From: CAZJYI01 sp964550025
GTDB taxonomy: Bacteria > Verrucomicrobiota > Kiritimatiellia > UBA8416 > CAYOBW01
Assembly: GCA_964550025.1 (NCBI GenBank)
Contig: CAZJYI010000022.1
Coordinates: 1 to 64,000 of the forward strand
DNA length: 64,000 nt
Direction: 5' to 3'
The notes below the pieces were generated by a model. That model made no database searches, was not told the DNA's origin, and saw only the letters and a list, made by a program, of their open reading frames with translations. The translations under genes and the position numbers were made by a program. Positions 14,785-22,854 of the stretch are shown piece by piece. Each line of letters opens with the position of its first letter. Positions within the stretch are counted from its first letter, which is position 1.

Positions 14785-17700
14785 TCACCGCGCTCCGAGG
14801 CACATGGCGATGCCGTCTTCGCGGCAGATGTAGAGTCGGCCGTTGGCGGCGATGACGCCGTCGAAAACGGGGCTGGCCGGGAGAGGCGTGTTCGTTTCCA
14901 GCTTGCCGGTCTTCTTGTCGTAAATGCAGAGGCACGGGCTGTCTTTGCCTGCCAATCCACGGTGGGCCTTGTCGATGGCGGCCCTGGCCGGTGCGTCATC
15001 GTTCAAGGCGGAATCCAGGCGTATCCGGTCAGTGGCGGGATCGACCAGGAAGGTGGACGGGTGCAGCTCGAACGCCGGGCCGGCTACGACCAGTTTGTCC
15101 CGTGCCACGGTCATGCCCTTTACCAATACCGGGGGCTCCTCGGACCAGTCCATTGCGATCCCCTTCTTCTCGTACTGCCGCATGACCCGCGTGAAGCTGC
15201 CATGGCGACGCGGCTGCAGGGGGCCGGGGTCAAGTTTCGCCGGCTCGGGTTTCAGGTCCGTCGCAAAGAGGTGACGTTCGAATCCCTTGATGTGCCCGAT
15301 GTAGTACTGGCCGCGGCGGGCATAGGCGTACGCTTTCTCTCCGTCAATCGTCATGATGGTACCGGCGGCGCTGCGGTTGCCGGCGGCGTTGCGCTGGACC
15401 TTGGTGTCGTAGGCCCAGTAGGAACGGTGGAAGTAATTGTCGTCCAGCAGTCCCGTTGCCCCGACCAGGTGCATGACGGTATCGGCCGGTTTCAGGTCGG
15501 GGCTCAGGCAGACGTGCCGCATCGTGACACGCCCGTTTACGAACGAAAGGACATCGAGCAGCGCGTCGTTGGGGCCGGCGGCCTGGCCGTGCTTCTTGGC
15601 TTTGCCGTCATCACGGATGGTCGTTCGGACCAGGACCTTGCCGGAGAGGAGGTCGAGGCAGAAGAGCGTGATTCCGCCGTCCATGATCGAGGCGCGGCCG
15701 GAGGCGAGGTACACCTTTCCATTTCGTACGAGTGTGGCGCCATGAAGCGGCCAGATGGATTCGAGTTGTTCGCGGACCACGATCTGCCGCTCCTCGGCCG
15801 CGCCCCGGAACCGCCAGACCAATGCCCCGTCACTCGCGCGCAGGCAGCGCAACCATCCGTCGCGGCAGCCGAACACTACCAGCCCTGCTTCAACCGTCGG
15901 CGGTGAGTCGATCCGGCCCGCCGTGCGATAGTGCCAGCGTCGCTCTCCGGTCGCAGCGTCCAAGGCCCGCAACAGGTGCTCTTCCCGGGCGGCCACGTAC
16001 AGCGTGCCGCCGGCGCAGACGGGAGCGGTGGGGCGTCTTCCGACCGGCTGCTCCCAGAGAACGTCCAACTTCTCCGGCAGTGCGGTCGATGCGCATCCGG
16101 TCCGGGCGGCGTCATGCCGGAACGTGGGCCAGTCGCCCGGCGCCGGTCTGCCGGGCGTCGCCGTGACCTTGCCGAAGGCCGGGCCGCGACGAAATCGCGG
16201 AATGTAGGGCTTCGAGTCAGGGTAGGGGTGTCGCGTCCCCTGGGCCAGGGCGAGGAAGCCGTTGACTTTGCGTTGCGCCTCGCACGTGCAGGCGTGCGGC
16301 GACAGGTACACCAGTCCGTTGCAGGGCAGAACGCCCAGCTGACAGGTGCTTCGCAGCCCCACCGGTACGTGCCGAGGCTGTTTGCCCGCGGGGTCGATGA
16401 AGTCCAGGCCGTCTTTGCCGCCCAGCAGATAGCGGGACGTCGCCTTGTTTCGATAACAGCGCCCATGGTTGATGTCCGGCGGCGTCTTGATTCTCTTTGT
16501 CACCTCGCCGGTGCGCAGGTCGCGCCCTTCCTCGAAGTTCCCTTCGAGCATCGCGGGAGAGGAGGTGTACCAGACCGTGTCGTCAATCACGATCACATCC
16601 GCCGGCGTGTGGAATGACTCGCCTGCGGCACATTCCCAAAGCCGCCTTCCCGTCGCGGCATCGTACGCGCGCAATCGGCTTGGGTATGCCTTGAGCTGGA
16701 GGTAGCGCTCCCGGTACTTCTCCGGGCGCTCGCCGTAGAATGTGTCGGCGATTCCCTTCTGTGACAGGCGATCTGCGTACAGCAGCACGTCTTTGTGCAC
16801 GACCACGGTCGGTGCAAACCTGGCCCGGCGCTGCATGGCGACCGGTTCCTCCGTCTGCCACAGCCGCTTGCCCGTCCGCAGTTCGAATGCAAGAGGCCCC
16901 TTGGCGTTGACGCAGTATCCGCGGTCTTCGTCGGCTGCCAGCGTCATGGGCAGAACCGTCGCCGTCTGCTCGTCACGCTGCTGCCACAGAATCTCTCGCG
17001 TCGCGGCATCAACGGCAATCAGTGCGCGTTTGTGCTTCGGGCCTGTACTGAAATCACGCTCAGCGCTGGACCAGTCCCGCAGCTCCGCCTTCGGACTGCC
17101 GGCCACCAGCAGCACGACACCGTTGATCACCAGGATTTCCTCGGCGCCCTCCGTCCCGGTGAGCTCCGCCTTCTCCTCCCCTGTGGCTGCATCGAGCACA
17201 CTGACCGGCGCTTCGTAGCCGAGCGTGACGAACACCTCGTCGCCCACGGCCACGAGTCGCCGGGCGATCTCGGCCGGACCCGATCGGAAGTCCCGCAGCC
17301 TCGGCGCCCAGTCGGGGATGCTCCGCTTCCATAGCGTGATCCCGTTGAACGCATCCCGCGCGCTCAAGACCCATCTCGCCGGCAGGTAGGGCGAGACCAG
17401 TGACCCTTCGTCAACGATGGCGAACAGGCGCCCGCGAGCGGACACCATGGCGGAGAAGGACGCCAGGAAATTGTGGTGCCGGACGTGGTCCGGCGATCCG
17501 ATCCAGCGTAGGCGGTCCGGCGGCCCGACCATCGTGTCGTCGGCCACCACGTTGTTGCCGGGACCATGGAGGTTGTGCGTCCATTCATCCATGGTCCCCG
17601 GCCATGGTTTCTCATGGGTCCTGCCGTCAGCTTCCATCAATACGCCCCGCGGCGCCAGCACCCGCATCAGCTCGGAACGGGGCAACGCTGTGGATCCGGT

Positions 17701-18045
17701 CAAGACGATGGTGTTCACGCTGTTGTCGCAGTAGGGCAGTGATGAGGTGCTCATCTCGACCACGGTCATTCGTCCGCCAGGGGAAAGGTGTTGTATCCCC
17801 GGGCGCATCATCACTTCCGCGGGGTCGGCGGTCTTCTCGACCACGATCTGGACGATCCCGGAGCGCTGCCGCGGAATCGACGTCAGCACCTGCTTGTCCG
17901 GCATCCCCACAAACACGAGTAATCCGTCGCGCGCCAACGGTCCCGGCACGGCGCGTACCGGTTGCGCAGCCAAGACCGCGAGCGCTGCCGTAGCAGCGCG
18001 CAGAACCGTAAAACGGGAAGTAGAACGTCTGGTCAGTCTTCTCAT
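14785..18045 (-). CDS. Propeller paralogue A: exported PQQ-type double beta-propeller with degenerate methyltransferase-like domain
   Basis: A 1086-residue protein. I take ATG 18045 over GTG 18051 because AGG lies 8 nt before it. A signal peptide ends near AVPGPLA. Residues about 40-135 look like the second half of a Rossmann methyltransferase (LPYCDNSVNTIVLTG, then SELMRVLAPRGVLMEADGR) without a glycine-rich SAM loop. A linker follows (MDEWTHNLHGPGNN), then a first propeller (about 170-590), the shared segment CNGLVYLSPHACTCEA with a CxC pair, and a second propeller from DWPTFRHDAARTG to the end with PQQ-like blades (LRALDAATGERRWHYRTAG). No PQQ-dehydrogenase catalytic residues are recognisable. 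Function is unknown; glycan binding or a structural periplasmic role is a guess. Confidence 0.8.
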   Translation of the reverse strand: MRRLTRRSTSRFTVLRAATAALAVLAAQPVRAVPGPLARDGLLVFVGMPDKQVLTSIPRQRSGIVQIVVEKTADPAEVMMRPGIQHLSPGGRMTVVEMSTSSLPYCDNSVNTIVLTGSTALPRSELMRVLAPRGVLMEADGRTHEKPWPGTMDEWTHNLHGPGNNVVADDTMVGPPDRLRWIGSPDHVRHHNFLASFSAMVSARGRLFAIVDEGSLVSPYLPARWVLSARDAFNGITLWKRSIPDWAPRLRDFRSGPAEIARRLVAVGDEVFVTLGYEAPVSVLDAATGEEKAELTGTEGAEEILVINGVVLLVAGSPKAELRDWSSAERDFSTGPKHKRALIAVDAATREILWQQRDEQTATVLPMTLAADEDRGYCVNAKGPLAFELRTGKRLWQTEEPVAMQRRARFAPTVVVHKDVLLYADRLSQKGIADTFYGERPEKYRERYLQLKAYPSRLRAYDAATGRRLWECAAGESFHTPADVIVIDDTVWYTSSPAMLEGNFEEGRDLRTGEVTKRIKTPPDINHGRCYRNKATSRYLLGGKDGLDFIDPAGKQPRHVPVGLRSTCQLGVLPCNGLVYLSPHACTCEAQRKVNGFLALAQGTRHPYPDSKPYIPRFRRGPAFGKVTATPGRPAPGDWPTFRHDAARTGCASTALPEKLDVLWEQPVGRRPTAPVCAGGTLYVAAREEHLLRALDAATGERRWHYRTAGRIDSPPTVEAGLVVFGCRDGWLRCLRASDGALVWRFRGAAEERQIVVREQLESIWPLHGATLVRNGKVYLASGRASIMDGGITLFCLDLLSGKVLVRTTIRDDGKAKKHGQAAGPNDALLDVLSFVNGRVTMRHVCLSPDLKPADTVMHLVGATGLLDDNYFHRSYWAYDTKVQRNAAGNRSAAGTIMTIDGEKAYAYARRGQYYIGHIKGFERHLFATDLKPEPAKLDPGPLQPRRHGSFTRVMRQYEKKGIAMDWSEEPPVLVKGMTVARDKLVVAGPAFELHPSTFLVDPATDRIRLDSALNDDAPARAAIDKAHRGLAGKDSPCLCIYDKKTGKLETNTPLPASPVFDGVIAANGRLYICREDGIAMCLGAR

Positions 18046-18068
18046 GGTCACCGCCTGTCAGATACGCC

Positions 18069-18098
18069 TTGCTTTCCTGAGAGTAGCTTGGTTATATG
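18069..18098 (+). promoter_or_regulatory. Candidate promoter of the GH29 gene cluster
   Basis: TTGCTT (18069-18074) and TATATG (18093-18098) are separated by 18 bp in the divergent gap upstream of the GH29 gene, leaving about 60 nt of leader. An inverted pair TGCTTTC / GAAAGCA (about 18070 and 18113) surrounds it and could be an operator. Support is motif match only. Confidence 0.35.
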
Positions 18099-18158
18099 GC
18101 TGCTGACTCGTGAAAGCAAACGAAAAACGATGGAAAACCGAGTGAAGGACAAGAGGCG

Positions 18159-19658
18159 ATGACGGACAGTTTGGCCACCTGTGCCGCGCCAGGAACTGCG
18201 GCGAAAGAGCCCTACGAGCCAAACTGGGGGTCGCTGAGCCGGTATGAGATTCCTGCCTGGTTCAGGGATGCCAAGTTCGGCATTTTCATCCATTGGGGAG
18301 TCTACGCCGTTCCCGCCTTTGGCAGCGAGTGGTACCCGAACCTGGTGTACCTGCACCCCGTGGAGAAGGCCAGTGATTGGGCACGCACCCACTGGGACGT
18401 GCCGTCCTTTCACGAACATCATGTCAGAACCTACGGTCCGCTGGACAGGTTCGGCTACAAGGACTTCATTCCGATGTTTGGCGGGGAGCACTTCGACCCC
18501 GAAGGGTGGGTGGCGTTGTTCAAGGAGTGCGGGGCCAGGTATGTCGTTCCCGTGGGCGAGCACCATGACGGCTTCCCGATGTATGCCAGCGAATTGACCG
18601 GGTGGAACGCGGCGCAGATGGGGCCGAAGCGCGACGTGGTGAAGGAACTGGAGGTTGCCACCCGCGCTGCCGGGCTGAAGTTCGGGGTCTCCTCACACCG
18701 GGCCAATCACTGGACGTACTACGTAATCGACGAGGCTTTCGACAACAGCGATCCCGCGTACGCGGGACTGTACGGGCCGAACCGCGTGCAGGGCGAGCCT
18801 GAGAGCGAGGCGTTCGTGGCCGACTGGCTGGCGCGGACCCGGGAGTTGATCGCCCGGTTCCGCCCGGACCTGCTCTGGTTCGATATCGGTTGGCATCGCG
18901 AACCGTTTGCCCCTTACCGGCCCGTCGTGGTCGCCGAGTATTACAACGACGCGCTGGCGCACGGGTATGAACCGGTGTTGAACTACAAGAAGTCTCTTCC
19001 CGACGGGATCGCGGTGTTTGACATCGAGCGCGGGAAGCTGGCCGGTATCCGGGTCGAAGCGTGGCAGACCGACACCTCGATCAGTTACAACGCCTGGTGT
19101 CACATCGAGAATCAGCGCTACCGCACGCCGACCTCACTCATTCACGACCTGATCGATATCGTCAGCAAGAATGGCAACCTGTTGCTCAACGTGGGGCCGC
19201 GCGCGGACGGTGTGATTCCAAACGAGCAACGGGCGATCCTGCGCGCGATGGGCGCGTGGCTGAAGGCCAACGGCGAGGCCATCTACGGGACGCGGCCGTG
19301 GCGGATCTTCGGCGAGGGGCCGACCGGAACGCCCACGGGGCAGCTCCAGGAGCAGAACCAGGCCGCGTACACCGAGCGGGACATTCGGTTTGTGCAGAAG
19401 GCGGGATGCCTCTACGTGTTTGTGCTGGTTCGACCCGAGGATGGCGTGGTGCGGATCGAGAGCCTGGGGAGAGATCGCGGTTACCGGAGCGGCCCGATTC
19501 GGTCCGTCGCATTGCTGGAGACGGGGGAAGCACTGCCTTGGGAGGAAACCGCATCGGGTGTGAACGTTACGCTGCCGGCGCAGTTGACGGGGGAGCATGC
19601 GTGGGTGCTGAAGGTTATGACGGAATCTGAAACCGGGGATTCTGTTCGTTTTGCGTAG
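18159..19658 (+). CDS. Alpha-L-fucosidase (GH29), cytoplasmic form
   Basis: A 499-residue protein with clear GH29 signatures: WFRDAKFGIFIHWGVYAVPA near 34, RYVVPVGEHHDGFPMYASE near 127, and DLLWFDIGW with the predicted nucleophile Asp242. IDIVSKNGNLLLNVGPRADG follows near 333, and ANGEAIYGTRPW ends the barrel before a small C-terminal beta domain. There is no signal peptide, so unlike the fused GH29 at 55815-58373 it probably acts on imported oligosaccharides. GH29 enzymes remove alpha-L-fucose with retention; some act on alpha-L-galactosides. It is the first gene of the plus-strand cluster, divergent from propeller paralogue A, with AAGAGGCG before the ATG. Confidence 0.92.
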   Translation: MTDSLATCAAPGTAAKEPYEPNWGSLSRYEIPAWFRDAKFGIFIHWGVYAVPAFGSEWYPNLVYLHPVEKASDWARTHWDVPSFHEHHVRTYGPLDRFGYKDFIPMFGGEHFDPEGWVALFKECGARYVVPVGEHHDGFPMYASELTGWNAAQMGPKRDVVKELEVATRAAGLKFGVSSHRANHWTYYVIDEAFDNSDPAYAGLYGPNRVQGEPESEAFVADWLARTRELIARFRPDLLWFDIGWHREPFAPYRPVVVAEYYNDALAHGYEPVLNYKKSLPDGIAVFDIERGKLAGIRVEAWQTDTSISYNAWCHIENQRYRTPTSLIHDLIDIVSKNGNLLLNVGPRADGVIPNEQRAILRAMGAWLKANGEAIYGTRPWRIFGEGPTGTPTGQLQEQNQAAYTERDIRFVQKAGCLYVFVLVRPEDGVVRIESLGRDRGYRSGPIRSVALLETGEALPWEETASGVNVTLPAQLTGEHAWVLKVMTESETGDSVRFA

Positions 19659-19680
19659 AAGAAGGAGGGGAGAGATTCGC

Positions 19681-19759
19681 GTGTACGAGTACATGTACGA
19701 GTAAGGGTGCGGCGCAAGTCGCGTCGGCTCCCTTCGTACTCGTACACGTACTCCTACAC
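19681..19759. repeat. Inverted-repeat element R6 (TACGAGTA word family)
   Basis: The left arm (19681-19707, GTGTACGAGTACATGTACGA...) and right arm (19730-19759, CCCTTCGTACTCGTACACGT...) are imperfect reverse complements built from the word TACGAGTA. A 22-bp GC-rich centre separates them. The architecture matches R1-R5 but the word differs. It lies between the GH29 and double-sulfatase genes. Confidence 0.85.
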
Positions 19760-19802
19760 GCCGATCTCCGTTGCGGCCGAAGGCGGCCCTGGGAGGACCA
19801 CA

Positions 19803-22800
19803 GTGAAGAGAGTACTGATCGCCATCCTGCTGTTGTCACTGACCGCAACGGGCTGGGCCCGCAAGCCCAACGTGGTGTTTATCGTTCCCGACGACATGAA
19901 GCGCGCGCATCATGGGTTTATTGAGGGCAAAGCGCTGACGCCGAATATCGATCGACTGGCGAACGAGGGGGTGTTCTTCTCGCGCGCCTATGCCACGACG
20001 AGCGTCTGCACGCCCAGCCGCTTCACCTTGCTGACGGGACGGTACGCCAGCCGCTGCGGCGCGCTGAAGCCGAAGGGCACGGAACGGGTCTACAACGTGC
20101 AATGGAATACGCCGTTGACGGACGAGGCGCATACGCTGCCCAAAGTGCTGCAGAAAGCCGGGTACGCCACCGGCATGGTCGGCAAGTGGCACAATGGGCA
20201 CCCGAGAGACTGGTTCAAGGTGACGCGCAGTTTTGACAAGGACGACGATCCCGCCAACCCGAAGGTGGCGGCGAAATTGAAGAAACTCGAGGAGTCGGTC
20301 AAGGCCTACTTCTATGAACAAGGGTTTGATTATGCAGAGGGTTTGGTGTTGGGAAACCTCGGATCGCACTTCCTGCGCAAGTTGCGCTATCACAACCAGG
20401 AGTGGTTTACCAAGGCGGCCGTGGACTTCATCTCGCAGAACAAAGACAGGTCATTCTTTCTCTACATGGCGACGACACTGATGCACGGGCCGAGTGCCGT
20501 TCAGTCGGTCAAGGCCGATCCGCGGGCGACGGCATTCGGCTACCTCGAGAAGCCCATTACTGTTCAGCCACCGCGCAAGGACGCATGGCAGCGAGGGCTT
20601 GATGCCGGGCACAATGCGCACGATGCCGCCGCGACCTGGCTCGATGACGGCATCGGCGCGATCATGAAGCATCTTGAGAAGCTCGGATTGGCCGAGGACA
20701 CCCTTATCGTCTACTTCAATGACCACGGCACGGACGTTGGCAAGGGGAGTTGTTATGAAGGGGGGGTGCGAACCCCCTCCATGGTGTACTGGCCGGGTCG
20801 TATCAAGCCCGGCGTGAGCGATGCGCTGGTGCAGAACACCGATTTCGTGCCGACGATCCTCGAGGCCTGCGGCGTGCCGATGCCCGCCGGCATGGTGTGC
20901 GACGGCAAGAGCTTGTGGCCGGTCCTGGATGGCCGGAAGACGGCGGTGAGGGAATACGCGTTCTGCGAGATGGGATACACCCGCGCGGTCATCACGCGCG
21001 ACTGGAAGTACCTGGCCTTCCGCATCCCGCCCAGTGCGACGCCTACGAAAGAGCAACGGCGGGAAATGGCGCTGAAGATGCAGCGGTGGCACCTCGAGGC
21101 CGAGGACCGCCACGTGCCCGCCTATCCGGATGCACCGCTGTCGCACCTGGCATTCCCGGGTGGCATGGGGACGGAGCGGCCGGTGATCAACGGCTTCAAG
21201 TCGACCTACTACGATCCCGATCAGCTCTATCGGCTGACCCCGACGCCGCAGGAGCACGAGAACCTCGCCGGTGACCCGGAACACGCCGCGGTGCTGGCCG
21301 ACATGAAGACGAAGATGCGTAAAGCCGTGACCACGTTGCCGGGCAACTTCGGTGAATTCGGAGAAACGGGCACCAAGTCCGCCGCTGTGCCGACGACAGA
21401 GGCCAAGCGCCCCAACTTTGTGGTCATTCTGTCCGACGATGTCGGCTTCGAAGAACACGGCGTGTACGGGGTGAAGAAGGGCGAGCCGTCGAACACACCG
21501 CGTATCGACCAGCTTGCCGAGCGCGGAGTGGCGTTCCAGACCGCCTGGACGCAGTCGCTCTGTGGACCGTCGCGGGCGATGCTCTATACGGGGAACTACG
21601 CTCCGGTCAACGGATCGTATGACAACAAGATCAACTATCGGCCGGGCAGGCGGAAGGACCTGCCCTTCATTACCCGCCTGCTGCACGATGCCGGCTATAC
21701 CACGGCCGTGGCCGGCAAGTGGCACAACCCCAACCCGGGCGTCGTCGGCCTTCATAACGACCAGCTCGGAGTCGACCGCTACTGCGTGTGGTACAGCTAC
21801 CCGGAGAGAATCAAGGAGATTACCGGGCAGCAGGTTGTGGCTGATGGTGACTCGGAGATCGCCCCGCTGACCGGGAAACGGCTTCTTTCCCGTTATTGGA
21901 AGCCGACGATGATTCGCGACGGCCGACTCCTTGAAACCACGATGAAGGACTACGGTCCCGACATGTTTGCGGACCACATCTGTGAGTTCATCCGCAAAGA
22001 GGCCAAGAGTGACCGTCCATTCCTGGCGTTCTATCCCATGGTCCTGGCGCACTCGGCGCACTGTGTGACACCGATCGATGTGGCGGCGGGCGCAAAGCCG
22101 TCCAACACGCACTACGCCAGGGGCAAGCCCGAGGGCGCGAAGATCTTCAGGAACCAGGTGGCTTACATCGACCGCCTGGTCGGGCGCGTGGTCGACACCG
22201 TCGAGGCCGCCGGTGTGGCCGACAACACAGTCATCATTTACGCGTCCGACAACGGCACCACGGCGTCGTCGAAGGGGAAAGGGGTGGAGTACGGCGTGCA
22301 TGTTCCCTTCGTCGTTGCCGGATCGCGAATTAAGCAGCGCGGGCTCGCAGCGGCGTTGATGGACTTCACCGACGTCCTGCCGACGCTGGCCGACTTTGCC
22401 GGGGCGGAGATTCCGGCTAACCAGCCCGTGGCCGGCGTGAGCCTGAAGCCGTTTCTGACCGGCGCGTCGGAGGAGACCAAGGACGTGATCTACGTACACC
22501 CCGGCATCTCCACGCTGGTCCGCACACGCGACTACCTGCTGGAGGCGGTTTGTCCCTTGTATGGTAAGCCACGCGGACGATTCTATCGGACACATGGGTC
22601 CTTCGACGGTCGCGGCTACGAGAACGTCACGCACAACCCCGAACACGCGAAGATGCGCAGGACTTTCGATGGCTACCTGGCGCGCAACCCGTCCTTGCTG
22701 CCTGAGAGCTTTGACGACCCGGTGTGGCAGACGAAACTGGAGCGCGGATTCAAGCATTTCGACTCGGCACAACAGCGCAAGCACCACCTGTCGCTGCCGC

Positions 22801-22832
22801 ATGACTACAAACTATACGACCCAACATTCTGA
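19803..22832 (+). CDS. Tandem double S1 sulfatase
   Basis: I start at GTG 19803 (VKRVLIAILLLSLTATGWA), which has GGGAGG 6 nt upstream and opens a signal peptide; the frame extends upstream into repeat R6 but without a ribosome site. The 1009-residue product has two complete sulfatase modules. Module 1 (about 20-510): KPNVVFIVPDDMK, CTPSR with Cys69, YFNDHGTDVGKG. Module 2 (about 535-1000): RPNFVVILSDDVGFEEHG, CGPSR with Cys587, IIYASDNGTTASSKGKG. Both cysteines can be converted to formylglycine, so both modules should be active if a maturase is present; none is encoded here. Typical S1 sulfatases are single modules of 450-550 residues. Two different desulfation steps by one periplasmic polypeptide are inferred. 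Confidence 0.9.
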   Translation: MKRVLIAILLLSLTATGWARKPNVVFIVPDDMKRAHHGFIEGKALTPNIDRLANEGVFFSRAYATTSVCTPSRFTLLTGRYASRCGALKPKGTERVYNVQWNTPLTDEAHTLPKVLQKAGYATGMVGKWHNGHPRDWFKVTRSFDKDDDPANPKVAAKLKKLEESVKAYFYEQGFDYAEGLVLGNLGSHFLRKLRYHNQEWFTKAAVDFISQNKDRSFFLYMATTLMHGPSAVQSVKADPRATAFGYLEKPITVQPPRKDAWQRGLDAGHNAHDAAATWLDDGIGAIMKHLEKLGLAEDTLIVYFNDHGTDVGKGSCYEGGVRTPSMVYWPGRIKPGVSDALVQNTDFVPTILEACGVPMPAGMVCDGKSLWPVLDGRKTAVREYAFCEMGYTRAVITRDWKYLAFRIPPSATPTKEQRREMALKMQRWHLEAEDRHVPAYPDAPLSHLAFPGGMGTERPVINGFKSTYYDPDQLYRLTPTPQEHENLAGDPEHAAVLADMKTKMRKAVTTLPGNFGEFGETGTKSAAVPTTEAKRPNFVVILSDDVGFEEHGVYGVKKGEPSNTPRIDQLAERGVAFQTAWTQSLCGPSRAMLYTGNYAPVNGSYDNKINYRPGRRKDLPFITRLLHDAGYTTAVAGKWHNPNPGVVGLHNDQLGVDRYCVWYSYPERIKEITGQQVVADGDSEIAPLTGKRLLSRYWKPTMIRDGRLLETTMKDYGPDMFADHICEFIRKEAKSDRPFLAFYPMVLAHSAHCVTPIDVAAGAKPSNTHYARGKPEGAKIFRNQVAYIDRLVGRVVDTVEAAGVADNTVIIYASDNGTTASSKGKGVEYGVHVPFVVAGSRIKQRGLAAALMDFTDVLPTLADFAGAEIPANQPVAGVSLKPFLTGASEETKDVIYVHPGISTLVRTRDYLLEAVCPLYGKPRGRFYRTHGSFDGRGYENVTHNPEHAKMRRTFDGYLARNPSLLPESFDDPVWQTKLERGFKHFDSAQQRKHHLSLPHDYKLYDPTF

Positions 22833-22854
22833 CGACGTGGTGAGAGGAGGCATC

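Noticed and set aside
14785..18045. True PQQ-dependent dehydrogenase
   Set aside because: Blades resemble PQQ-type repeats, but no catalytic Asp/Glu, Ca-site or adjacent-Cys motif of quinoprotein dehydrogenases is evident in any of the five paralogues.
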